Assembly: GCF_004684095.1 (NCBI RefSeq)
Contig: NZ_SRII01000003.1
Coordinates: 372,001 to 436,000 of the forward strand
Length of the DNA stretch: 64,000 nt
From: Hymenobacter sp. UV11
Lineage (GTDB): Bacteria > Bacteroidota > Bacteroidia > Cytophagales > Hymenobacteraceae
Direction: 5' to 3'
Below the pieces are notes generated by a model, which saw only the letters and a program-made list of their open reading frames with translations, was not told the origin of the DNA and did no database searches. Of this stretch, positions 1 through 7,614 are shown in pieces (position 1 is the stretch's first letter; every line of letters begins with the position of its first letter). Both the position numbers and the translations under genes were made by a program.

Positions 1-7
1 TTGGCCC

Positions 8-394
8 ATGAAGAAGCCCGCCGCCCCGCTGCCGCCTACCCCCCCCGCCGAGCGCAACTACTTTGCCGACGTGCACGAGGTGGTGCGCCTGGTGCCGCCG
101 GGCCGCGTCACGAGCTACGGCGCCATTGCGCACTACCTCGGCGCCCGGCACGGCTCGCGGGCCGTGGGCTACGCCCTTATGGCGGCCAACCTCGACGCCA
201 TCACCCTGAAAAAAGAAGCGCCCGTGCCCGCCCACCGCGTGGTGAATCGGCTAGGGCAGCTCACGGGGCGGCACCATTTCCCTACCCCCTCTGCCATGCA
301 GGAACGCCTCGAAGCCGAAGGCGTGCGCGTGGCCGACGATGTGGTGGTCGATTTCAAGAAGCTGTACTGGGACCCGAGCGTGGAGCTGGCGTAG
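8..394 (+). CDS. Alkyltransferase-like (ATL) protein, MGMT family without the acceptor cysteine
   Basis: The 128-aa protein is the DNA-binding domain of O6-alkylguanine-DNA alkyltransferase. The helix-turn-helix part (GRVTSYGAIAHYL, residues 32-44) and the SRAVGYAL arginine-finger region (50-57) are present. The acceptor motif PCHR reads PAHR (74-77), so the alkyl-accepting Cys is Ala75. Family knowledge: ATL proteins with Trp or Ala at this site cannot dealkylate DNA; they bind O6-alkylguanine and hand the lesion to nucleotide excision repair. A direct-repair role is therefore unlikely. The ATG at 8 gives the usual ATL length. A perfect hairpin follows the stop. Confidence 0.9.
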   Translation: MKKPAAPLPPTPPAERNYFADVHEVVRLVPPGRVTSYGAIAHYLGARHGSRAVGYALMAANLDAITLKKEAPVPAHRVVNRLGQLTGRHHFPTPSAMQERLEAEGVRVADDVVVDFKKLYWDPSVELA

Positions 395-416
395 GGCCGC
401 TCCTTTGGTAAACGCA

Positions 417-451
417 AAAGGCTGCTGGTAATCGAGTTACCAGCAGCCTTT
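417..451. terminator. Bidirectional hairpin terminator
   Basis: A perfect 15-bp stem (417-431 with 437-451) closes a 5-nt loop and is flanked by A/T runs on both sides. It sits between the convergent ATL gene and the NTF2-like lipoprotein gene, so it can end transcripts from both directions. Confidence 0.75.
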
Positions 452-473
452 AAGTATGCGTAACTAGTGGGTA

Positions 474-971
474 TTACTTGTTTACTTCCAACGGGGCTGA
501 GGCGATATGCAGGTAACTAACCTTCCAGTCATTCTTGCTGTCTTTGCTGGCTATCATCAAGTAAGAACCAGTATCTATGCCTCCCTGCTTGTATTTGGTC
601 GCTTTAGCTGAAGGCAATACTTTTTGAGTGTAAAAGCCCGAGTAGTAGACCATATTGGCGTCACCACCTTTGGCTAGCGGCGTAAACTTGAAATCGGCGG
701 TTCTACCAGTTGGTTTAAAAGCAGAAGTTACGGTGTCTCTGCCAGTCATCCGCTGTTTTAACGAAGTTCCAAGGACCACTACGTTGTCTGCCAGCAGGCT
801 CCTGATTTTAGTAGTGTCTTCTTTCACAAGGGCTTCCATAAACTGCTCGCCGATGGTAGTGGAAGCCATGGTGGTGGCAGGGGCAGTAGCCTCAGCCGGT
901 GGCGTACTCACGTTGCCAGAGCAGGCGCCGAGTAGCGCAGTCAGCGCCAGGAGGGGTAGGGATTTTTTCAT
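474..971 (-). CDS. NTF2-like (SnoaL/DUF4440-type) lipoprotein
   Basis: The 165-aa product starts with a lipoprotein signal peptide; lipobox LLGAC puts the lipidated Cys near residue 17. After a Thr/Ala/Pro-rich linker comes a domain with the pattern of NTF2-like folds: a helix (IGEQFMEALVKED), an LLADNVVVLG strand, a GRD motif and a C-terminal WKVSYLHIA strand. Such domains bind small ligands or act as enzymes, and no catalytic set can be read here. It is a paralogue of the next gene, sharing GRDxV, YxxGxYT and the terminal xVNK. The likely location is the outer or inner membrane, facing the periplasm. Function is unknown. Confidence 0.8.
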   Translation of the reverse strand: MKKSLPLLALTALLGACSGNVSTPPAEATAPATTMASTTIGEQFMEALVKEDTTKIRSLLADNVVVLGTSLKQRMTGRDTVTSAFKPTGRTADFKFTPLAKGGDANMVYYSGFYTQKVLPSAKATKYKQGGIDTGSYLMIASKDSKNDWKVSYLHIASAPLEVNK

Positions 972-1083
972 GCTTGGGGAAAGAGAATAATGAAATTGCC
1001 GACAATCAAAGAGTTAGACTATCAAAAAAAACGAATGCATAAGCCAAGTAAAACGGCTCAGCTTGCTGCGTTGCTTGCATTGA

Positions 1084-1151
1084 CACGTTTTCGCCTACAA
1101 AAAAGCTGCTGGAGATTCATCCTCAGCAGCTTTTTTGTAGGCGAAAACGTG
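1084..1151 (-). terminator. Long perfect inverted repeat (terminator-like)
   Basis: Two 28-nt arms (1084-1111 and 1124-1151) are exact reverse complements around a 12-nt loop. The element begins 4 bp after the stop of the 162-aa paralogue, so it probably ends or protects that transcript. The stem is longer than a typical intrinsic terminator. Confidence 0.7.
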
Positions 1152-1155
1152 ACCT

Positions 1156-1644
1156 TTACTTGTTGACCTTGATAGGGTCTGTGGCTATGTGTACATACGC
1201 AACTTGCCAGGTAGCCCCTTCCTTGCGGGACAGAGTCATATAAGAGCCGTGGCCCGAAGCGCCTTTCGGAAGATTAGCCATCGGTTTGATGTCGTAGGTG
1301 TAATAGCCCGTGTCGTAGCCCATCGTGGCGTCGCTGCCCGACTGCAGGGGCGTAAGTTTTAAATTACTGGTGTTGTCGAATGTCTGCTTCAGCCAGGCAG
1401 TGCTCACCGAATCGCGGCCGCTTACCACCGCCTCCGTGTTGACGAGATAGCGTACCTTCTTCGACAGACAGGCGGTGGCTTTGGTCAAATCCTGCTGCTT
1501 CAGCGCATCGGTAAGCTGTTGCGTCAAAGCGGTCATGGTGGCTGGCCCGGCCGCGGCGGGGAGGGTAGCGGCCGGCACGCTGGCGTTGCCGGCGCCAAAC
1601 GCCAGGAGCGTGGCCACGGCCAGGAGGGGTAGGGAGGTTTTCAT
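1156..1644 (-). CDS. NTF2-like secreted protein (paralogue of the upstream-numbered lipoprotein)
   Basis: This 162-aa protein has an N-terminal signal peptide (MKTSLPLLAVATLLAFGAG) without a lipobox cysteine, so it is probably periplasmic or secreted. The mature part repeats the layout of the 474-971 protein: a leading helix, a GRDSVSTAW motif, YDTGYYTYD, a late WQVAYVHIA strand, and the same terminal VNK. The pair looks like a tandem duplication in which one copy lost its lipid anchor. A possible -7 promoter word lies 28 bp upstream of the ATG. Function is unknown. Confidence 0.8.
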   Translation of the reverse strand: MKTSLPLLAVATLLAFGAGNASVPAATLPAAAGPATMTALTQQLTDALKQQDLTKATACLSKKVRYLVNTEAVVSGRDSVSTAWLKQTFDNTSNLKLTPLQSGSDATMGYDTGYYTYDIKPMANLPKGASGHGSYMTLSRKEGATWQVAYVHIATDPIKVNK

Positions 1645-1671
1645 ACGCTGCTAGATGGGAAAGGTGAGCGG

Positions 1672-1679
1672 CAAATCTA
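1672..1679 (-). promoter_or_regulatory. Candidate -7 promoter word before the NTF2-like gene
   Basis: On the minus strand the sequence is TAGATTTG, matching the Bacteroidota -7 consensus TAnnTTTG, 28 bp upstream of the start at 1644. No clear -33 TTG was found at the usual spacing. Confidence 0.4.
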
Positions 1680-1757
1680 GCAGAGAACCAAGAGTTTATG
1701 ATGCTTTAAGGGGTTGAAAACCAGTAAAACAGGTAGAAATACTTGCCTCGTCCCGCG

Positions 1758-1979
1758 CTACTTGCCCGCTACCCCCGGCGCGGCCAGCGCCACGGTTTTG
1801 GGGTCCATGGTAATCTCGGCCAGGCGCTGGGCCACGGCGGGCGTTATGGTGGCCTGGTAGCGGCCGTGCAGGTACTGGGCCAGGAATTTTTCGGCGTCCG
1901 CAATCATGGCTAGGTTGTTCACGGGGCGGGCAAAGCCGTGGCGAAATTTGGACGCCAACCCGCGCCCTACCCCCCGCTA
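1758..1979 (-). pseudogene. C-terminal remnant of an S9-family (prolyl oligopeptidase-like) peptidase
   Basis: About 66 codons encode the tail typical of S9 acylaminoacyl/dipeptidyl peptidases: HGFARPVNNLAMIADAEKFL, a HGRYQ segment and the ending AEITMDPKTV. The HGF motif carries the catalytic His of the family, but the beta-propeller and the Ser and Asp of the triad are absent. An in-frame stop lies just upstream (near 1979), there is no plausible start, and the next gene begins 12 bp further on. It is therefore a decayed 3' fragment, not a gene. Identification rests on recognition of the C-terminal pattern only. Confidence 0.7.
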
Positions 1980-1990
1980 GCTGCCCGGTG

Positions 1991-3385
1991 CTACTTCACC
2001 AGCCGGTTGAGGGCGGCCGCGCCGGTGGCGTCCTTCACCTGGCGCAGGGGCTCGGAGGCGGCGGCCCGGCATTCGAGGTAAGTGGGCGCCTCGGCGGTAG
2101 GCGTGATGGGCAGGTACACGGCGGGGCCGGCGGCGGGCAGCAGGCACACGCGCAGCGGCTGCTCGCTGGCCGGCTCAAAGGTGAGGTAGTCGCCGGGGGC
2201 CAGTTCCTGGGCGGGCTGGTCGTCGGCCAGCCGGATGCGCACGGCGGGCCCTTTGTCGCCGCGCGGCCGGTACACAAACAGGTGCGTGGGCCGGCTGGCC
2301 GCGCCGGGCGTTTCGGCCAGGGTAGGGGCCTGGTCGAGGCTCACTGTGCCGGGCAGCAGGTGCAGCGTAAACAGCGCCCGGCGCCCCAGCGAGGGGGCGC
2401 TGGCGCTGGCCAGCACGCTGCCCATTAGCAGGGAGTTGTTGAATGAGCGCCCATTCACCGCCATGCGGTACTGCGGGTCTTCGCCCACCTGGCCGTAGTA
2501 CACGAAGCCCGGCCCCTGCCGCCGCAGCCGGTAGTAGCTGCGCTCGCGGCGCACGTAGTAATCCTGGCCATCGCAGAAGCCCCAGGCGTCGGTCACCATT
2601 TCCAGCTTATTGGTCGGCAGCGGGCGGTAGAGCTTCACCTCCGAGTCGCCGGCCCACTCGGTGTTCAGGTAGGGGTGCTTTTCCACGTCGGGCAGGCCAG
2701 GCTCACTGGGCTGATTGTGCCAAAACTCGACCACCGAATGGTAGATGCCGGGCCGCGGCTGCGTGGCCGGCCGCAAGATGGGCAGCTGCTCCTCGGGGTG
2801 GGGGGTAGGGGCCAGCACGTAGGCGGCCGGGTAAGCCGGGCCCGCCGGCAGCCAGGCGGCCTGGCTGCGGGCTGCATCGGCGACGCCCAGCAGCAGCACG
2901 CCCAGGTTGGCGGCGTGCAGCTTGGTGGCATCGGTAAAGGGCCTGCGGTTCGATTGGGCGTGCACGTTGGCGTAGTGGCTCACCAGGCGGTAGGTGCTGT
3001 CGGGCTGGGGCGCGTAGAGGTCGGCGGTGCAGCCGGCCACGGCGGTTTCGTCGTGGCCCAGAGTTTCGGCTATTTCGAGGCCCGTGAGGCGCAGCACCAG
3101 CGGCACCGCGCCGGGCTGGCCGGGCGCGTAGGTGTCGTAAAACGGCTGCAAGGTGGCCCGCACTCCCGCCCGAAACGTAGCAGGCATCAGCAGCATCTCG
3201 CCCCGGCTCACACTGCCCACGCTGGCCCGCTGCGCCCGCGCATCTACCACGCGGGCAATGTAGGCCGGCCCCGGCGCCAGCGCGCCGCGCGAGGTAGGCG
3301 CATCTAGGTAGTAAATTCCTTGGGCGACCCCCAAGTGGCTCAGCAGCAGCGCACCCCCAGCCAGTAGTATAGTAATTATTCGCAC
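1991..3385 (-). CDS. Secreted protein of unknown function with DUF2846-like C-terminus (paralogue 1)
   Basis: About 464 aa. I prefer the GTG at 3385, giving a clean signal peptide (RIITILLAGGALLLSHLGVAQ); a TTG at 3394 is the alternative. The mature protein shares landmarks with the neighbouring 3515-4951 gene: GxYxSxxxFxxNQP in the middle, WGFCDGQ about two-thirds in, and a C-terminal YRP...VRIRLADDQ...GDYL part resembling DUF2846, a small beta domain of bacterial lipoproteins. The N-terminal half has no recognisable family. Location is periplasmic or cell surface by inference. The two genes are co-oriented, 129 bp apart. Confidence 0.75.
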   Translation of the reverse strand: MRIITILLAGGALLLSHLGVAQGIYYLDAPTSRGALAPGPAYIARVVDARAQRASVGSVSRGEMLLMPATFRAGVRATLQPFYDTYAPGQPGAVPLVLRLTGLEIAETLGHDETAVAGCTADLYAPQPDSTYRLVSHYANVHAQSNRRPFTDATKLHAANLGVLLLGVADAARSQAAWLPAGPAYPAAYVLAPTPHPEEQLPILRPATQPRPGIYHSVVEFWHNQPSEPGLPDVEKHPYLNTEWAGDSEVKLYRPLPTNKLEMVTDAWGFCDGQDYYVRRERSYYRLRRQGPGFVYYGQVGEDPQYRMAVNGRSFNNSLLMGSVLASASAPSLGRRALFTLHLLPGTVSLDQAPTLAETPGAASRPTHLFVYRPRGDKGPAVRIRLADDQPAQELAPGDYLTFEPASEQPLRVCLLPAAGPAVYLPITPTAEAPTYLECRAAASEPLRQVKDATGAAALNRLVK

Positions 3386-3514
3386 AAATAGCAAGAAAAA
3401 ACAGGCCCGAATTGCGGTAGTCTGCGGACGGCGCCTGCCCGCCAGTGGGTCAGCAGCTCAGCCCCGACCCGCAATAGTAGTGCCGGGCCCTATAGTTGCC
3501 CGGCCGCGCCGGCC

Positions 3515-4951
3515 TCAGCGCGCTGCCGACTGGCGCACCACCAGCGCCTGCAGGGCCGCCTGGCCCTGCGCCTTGGGCACCCAGCGCCAGTAGCGGTTGC
3601 CGGCCGCCAGCGGCGTTATTTCCAGATACAGGGGCTGGGCCGGATTAGGCAGCAGCATCTGGGCGGGGCCATCGGGTGGGCCCACGCCCTCCAAGCTCAG
3701 GCGTAGGGGTAGCACCGGGTGGAGGCACGTGAGCCGGCAGTAGCCGCCAGGGTAGAGGCGGGCCGTTTCGCGGCCATTTACCAGCACCCGCATCGCGTTC
3801 AGGTTGCGGGCCTGGGGCGGGCGGTAGAGGTACACGTAGGCAGTGTCTTCGCGCCGGGGCCGCAGCCCCGGAAACGAGCCCACTTCGCCGGTGCGCGGGT
3901 CGAGGGCCAGGGTCAGGGGCTCGCCGCCGGGCACGGGCGTAGTCAGCATCGGGTTCTGGCTCAGGCGCTGGGCCGGCTTTTGGGATAGGTAGGCCTGGTA
4001 CTGCATATTATAGGCCGCTTCCCGCACGAAGGTGAAAAAGTCGTTGTACCGGTTGAGCGGGTAAAACTTGTCTTCCTGCTCAATAAACAACTGCTGCCCA
4101 TCGCAAAAGCCCCAGATGCCGGGCGGCACAGCTCCCCGGCCCGCCCCCACCACGGGCCGCACCCGCGCCACGTGCCACCAGGCCCACCACCAGCGGGCCA
4201 CCTGGCGCGCCTGGTAGCGGCTGGGTCGGTCGTCGGCCACCGTGTCGAGCCGGAAGGCCAGGGTAGTGTCGGGCTGGTTGGCCACAAACTGCGCAAAGCT
4301 GCGGTACAAGCCCCGGCGCGGGGCCTCGCGCAGGATGGCCGCCGCGGCTTGGGCGGCGGGCAGGGGGGTAGGCGCATCGGTGGCCAGCTGTGCCAGCGTG
4401 CGGGCGGGCTGCTGGGCGGCGCCGGCCCAGTCGGCCTGCGCCACCTGCCCCAGGCAGTAGCCCAGCAGCCGCGCCAGTCGGGTCGAAAAGTATAAGGCAC
4501 TTTGGTAGCTGCTGCCGCCCCAGTGCCCGGCCACGCGCTGCACAAAACGGTAGCCATCAGGCTGGTGCGCGTACACATCGAAGGCCAGGTCGGTATCCGA
4601 CTGCCACGGCGGGGTTTGCTGCGACGCGCCATCCGAAAGCATTTCGGTCAGTTGTAGCTGCCGCAGGCACAGCACCACCGGGTAGTCGGTGGGCCGGGCG
4701 GGCAGCCGGGCCTGCATAAAGGCGGTTAGCTCGGTGGCCGCGCCCTCGCGAAAAAAAATAGTGGCGGGTCGGGCCTGTCCGCCGTGGCTCATCACCCCAA
4801 TCTGGGGGCTGCGGCGGCCATCTACCACGCTTTCCACGGCTACCGTGCGGCCGGGTACCTCCAGCGGCTCCTTGTGCAGGTCGATGTAGTATTCCTGGCC
4901 GTGGGCAGCCCCGGCCGCCGCCAGCAGCCCAGCAAGAAGCAGTGTTTTCAT
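3515..4951 (-). CDS. Secreted protein of unknown function with DUF2846-like C-terminus (paralogue 2)
   Basis: About 478 aa from the ATG at 4951, which opens a good signal peptide (MKTLLLAGLLAAAGAAHGQ). An upstream in-frame start at 5002 would add residues in front of the signal peptide and is unlikely. It shares GLYRSFAQFVANQPD, IWGFCDGQ and the YLYRP...VLVNGRETARLYPGGY block with its neighbour, so the two are diverged tandem duplicates. The glycine/tyrosine-containing C-terminal block resembles DUF2846. No enzymatic motif can be seen. This gene is upstream in a probable two-gene transcript. Confidence 0.75.
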   Translation of the reverse strand: MKTLLLAGLLAAAGAAHGQEYYIDLHKEPLEVPGRTVAVESVVDGRRSPQIGVMSHGGQARPATIFFREGAATELTAFMQARLPARPTDYPVVLCLRQLQLTEMLSDGASQQTPPWQSDTDLAFDVYAHQPDGYRFVQRVAGHWGGSSYQSALYFSTRLARLLGYCLGQVAQADWAGAAQQPARTLAQLATDAPTPLPAAQAAAAILREAPRRGLYRSFAQFVANQPDTTLAFRLDTVADDRPSRYQARQVARWWWAWWHVARVRPVVGAGRGAVPPGIWGFCDGQQLFIEQEDKFYPLNRYNDFFTFVREAAYNMQYQAYLSQKPAQRLSQNPMLTTPVPGGEPLTLALDPRTGEVGSFPGLRPRREDTAYVYLYRPPQARNLNAMRVLVNGRETARLYPGGYCRLTCLHPVLPLRLSLEGVGPPDGPAQMLLPNPAQPLYLEITPLAAGNRYWRWVPKAQGQAALQALVVRQSAAR

Positions 4952-5125
4952 GGCAGAGAGAGGTAAGTAAGCCCCAGCCAACACACAGGGCACGGCCGGC
5001 ACTTCGTTGGCTTCGCGCCGCTGGCTTCGCCACGAAATATAGCACTGCTGCTACTAAACTGAAAGCGCCTAGCGTGCCGCCCAACGAAGTTGGCTGACTT
5101 TTCTGCCTTCCTACCCCCCCTGTTT

Positions 5126-6076
5126 TTACGCGGCCTGGGCCAGGTGGCAGTTCTTATACTTTTTGCCCGAGCCGCAGGGGCAGGGTGAGTTGCGGCCCAG
5201 CACCGTCTTCTGGGCGCGCAGCTGGCGCAGCCACTGGCGTGGGTCGAGGTGGCGGCCGTGGGCCGTGAGCGTTTGCTCGGGGTGCTGGTGCAGGGCCTGG
5301 CTCAGCAGGTCGAAGAGTTCGGGGTGATTTTCCTGCAGCTTCTCGGGGCGCTCGAAAAAATACTCGTTCACCACCGCAAAAAACTCGGCTTCGTTAGTGC
5401 CGGCGTAGGGGTCGATGTCGGAGTGGCCGGCCCGGATGGCGGCCAATTCGCGCTGCATCATCTCGGCCCAGGCCGGGCGCAGGGCGGGGGGTAGGCCTGC
5501 GCCCGGCACGCCGTCAATCTCGCCGTCGGCTTCGTCCACGAGATGCGCAAACTCGTGCACGCCCACGTTATGCCGGTCCTCGGCGTCGGCAAAGCCCTGC
5601 ACCAGCGCGGCCCGGCTCAGGCGCATATACTGCGAAGTCTGGAAGCGCTGCACCGAGCCCAGCAGCGTGCCTTGCAGGGGCTGCACCTCCTGCTCGGGCC
5701 GGGTTTCGAGCTGCCAGCTATCGGGCACAATCAGTACCTCGTGCAGCGTCGGATATTCCCAGCCCGGAAAGCCAAACACCGGAATCACGGCCGCCGCCGC
5801 CGTGAGCACCCGCGTGAGGTCGTCTACTTCGGTTTGCACGCCCGTGAGGTGGGTGCGGGCCAAAAAGAGCTGCATGGCCTGCTCGAAACGGGTTTTCTCG
5901 GCCGCCGCCAGGCCGTTGTAATAGGCTACGTTTTCGGTGAGCAGCGTGCGCCAGGCGGCCGGAAAAGGGGTAGCGAGCGCGGCCCGGCGGCGGCGCTGGT
6001 CGGCGGTGAGGTAGCGGTAAAAAACCAGCAGCAGGGCCAGCAGCACGGCCCCGGCCAGAAAATAAGGAAGTGACAT
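5126..6076 (-). CDS. mtfA: M90-family zinc metallopeptidase (MtfA-like) with C-terminal SEC-C motif
   Basis: 316 aa. An N-terminal membrane anchor (about residues 4-20) precedes the MtfA/M90 domain with the zinc motif HEFAH at 174-178 and a downstream acidic stretch followed by NEYFFERPE. The last 25 residues ([18 protein letters not shown]) form a SEC-C zinc-binding motif, the type found at the C-terminus of SecA. E. coli MtfA is a peptidase that binds the Mlc repressor; whether that role exists here cannot be inferred. The N-terminal anchor plus C-terminal SEC-C is the recurring Bacteroidota layout as I know it. Confidence 0.88.
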   Translation of the reverse strand: MSLPYFLAGAVLLALLLVFYRYLTADQRRRRAALATPFPAAWRTLLTENVAYYNGLAAAEKTRFEQAMQLFLARTHLTGVQTEVDDLTRVLTAAAAVIPVFGFPGWEYPTLHEVLIVPDSWQLETRPEQEVQPLQGTLLGSVQRFQTSQYMRLSRAALVQGFADAEDRHNVGVHEFAHLVDEADGEIDGVPGAGLPPALRPAWAEMMQRELAAIRAGHSDIDPYAGTNEAEFFAVVNEYFFERPEKLQENHPELFDLLSQALHQHPEQTLTAHGRHLDPRQWLRQLRAQKTVLGRNSPCPCGSGKKYKNCHLAQAA

Positions 6077-6251
6077 GGCCAGCTTAACGGCCGGCCCGGC
6101 CCAGCGGTTTTGGCGCTGGCGGCAGCGGCAGGTTCTGGGTGGGCTGGGCCGCGGCCCGCGCCGCTCGTGCCGGGGTAGGGCGGGCCGTTTGGCGTTTCAT
6201 GCGCAAATTTGTGGCGCAACTACTCCTTTTGTCATTCCCCTGCCTGCCCCG

Positions 6252-6629
6252 ATGAACGCCGCTGACCTGAACGCCGCCCTGCTGGCCCTGATTGAGAAGA
6301 AAGCTGAGCTGCACACGCTCACCTACGACGACGCCCGCTACGACGATGTAGAGGAGTCGCTGCACGACCTCGAAGACGATTTTAACGAGGACTATGGCGC
6401 CGACCTGGAGGCAGTGCTGGATAAAGTCCACGTCGACCTCAAATCCGATACCGACGTGCTGCTGCCCACCGCCTACCTGCCCGCCACCGACATTCCGCAG
6501 AAAGAAGACGGCGTGTGGGTCGATTCGGAGAAATACCCTGGCCGCGTGCGCCTCGTGCTACGCGCCAACCCGCCCCGCTTCATCCTCACTACCAGCAAGG
6601 GCCAGGAGCACGAGCTCTGGAAAGCCTAA
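6252..6629 (+). CDS. Small acidic conserved hypothetical protein
   Basis: 125 aa from the ATG at 6252. The in-frame upstream extension would run through the promoter region of the divergent mtfA gene and is low-complexity, so it was not used. The protein is strongly acidic between residues 27 and 60 (runs of Asp/Glu such as DDVEESLHDLEDDF) and ends in a strand-rich part (GRVRLVLRANPPRFIL). No signal peptide or membrane segment is present, so it is probably cytosolic. I do not recognise a family. Confidence 0.7.
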   Translation: MNAADLNAALLALIEKKAELHTLTYDDARYDDVEESLHDLEDDFNEDYGADLEAVLDKVHVDLKSDTDVLLPTAYLPATDIPQKEDGVWVDSEKYPGRVRLVLRANPPRFILTTSKGQEHELWKA

Positions 6630-6773
6630 CCCTCCCTGCCTCAGCCAAGGAGCCGCCCGGCTAGTGCCGCTGAGGTTGGATTGGGCCGCAACAAGCCCTC
6701 TCTGGCTGGCCAAACTACCTGGCCGGCTGGTATCCCTACCCCCCTCTGCGCGAGTGAAGGCAGAGATACCAGC

Positions 6774-6845
6774 CAGCAAGAAGACCCCGTTGTCGAAGTC
6801 ACCTGCAGTTGAGCAGGCGACTTCGGCAACGGGGTCTTCTTGCTG
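6774..6845. terminator. Bidirectional terminator-like hairpin
   Basis: Arms at 6774-6800 and 6819-6845 pair over 27 bp with one mismatch, and the loop itself contains a further 5-bp stem. It separates the convergent 125-aa and 152-aa genes and probably ends both transcripts. Confidence 0.7.
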
Positions 6846-6884
6846 GGCCGCGTGCTGGTTCACCGCAGTGAGCAGCACGCAAGC

Positions 6885-7343
6885 CTAGTGATAGTGCGGT
6901 ACCAGAACAGGCTGCGCCAGCGCCAGGCGGGCACCCACCAACGCCGCTTCCAGCGACGGAAAATAGGCGGTGCGCAGCGCATAAGGCAGGCCGGAGGGGG
7001 TAGTGCCGTGGGCGTAGCGCTGGGTAGCGGGCGGGCTCAGCGAGGTGGGCGACTGCACTAGGCTCAGCTCGCGCAGCCCAACTGCGGCCGCGCGGGGAAT
7101 GAAATCAGTCAGCAGCCAGTCCTGGGCCTGCACCGGAATGGCTTGCAAGCGGTGCACATCGCCCACCCAGCCCCAGGGTTGCTCGGGCGTAGAATGGGTT
7201 TCGAAGTAGCGCAGGGCAGCTTCCTGCAAAGCGATAAATTCGCTGGCGCTGGCAAAAGCGCGCCATTGGGTAACGATGCACGGCCCGCTGGTTTCGGTTA
7301 GCACCAAGCCGTAGGGGCGAGTAATAAGTACGGTAGTAGCCAT
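6885..7343 (-). CDS. Hypothetical protein (possibly SpoIIAA/STAS-like fold)
   Basis: 152 aa, no signal peptide or membrane segment. The pattern of alternating strands and helices (RAFASASEFIALQEAALRYF, then DWLLTDFIPRAAAVGLREL) and the aromatic TAYFPSLEAAL near the end are reminiscent of small Bacteroidota proteins annotated as STAS/SpoIIAA-like, but this is only an impression. It stands alone, facing a terminator on one side and a 271-bp gap on the other. Confidence 0.65.
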   Translation of the reverse strand: MATTVLITRPYGLVLTETSGPCIVTQWRAFASASEFIALQEAALRYFETHSTPEQPWGWVGDVHRLQAIPVQAQDWLLTDFIPRAAAVGLRELSLVQSPTSLSPPATQRYAHGTTPSGLPYALRTAYFPSLEAALVGARLALAQPVLVPHYH

Positions 7344-7452
7344 AAGAGTAGGAAAGCGCTGCCTAAAAGCAATAACTCATCCAAACTAGCTCCTGCCCCT
7401 TAGTTGAACCTGCTTTTCGCTGCAAAACCAAACTTAGTCTGGCTATTATGCT

Positions 7453-7498
7453 AAAAAGGAGAGTAGCAGCTGGCAACAAGTACCAGCTGCTACTCTCC
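7453..7498 (-). terminator. Intrinsic terminator of the ABC-F gene
   Basis: A perfect 16-bp stem (7458-7473 with 7483-7498), a 9-nt loop, and on the minus strand a T5 tract directly after the stem (7457-7453). It lies about 115 bp past the stop of the ABC-F gene on the same strand, which is the textbook arrangement. Confidence 0.8.
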
Positions 7499-7614
7499 GT
7501 AGGAGGCCTTTGTAGAAAGCCGAAAAGGCTAACAGGCTCCGGATTTCCTAAGCCGCATTGTTCCCCAACCCCGCCACGCCAGCTCCTCGTGTGGAACCGG
7601 GTAGGCCAGGCTAG

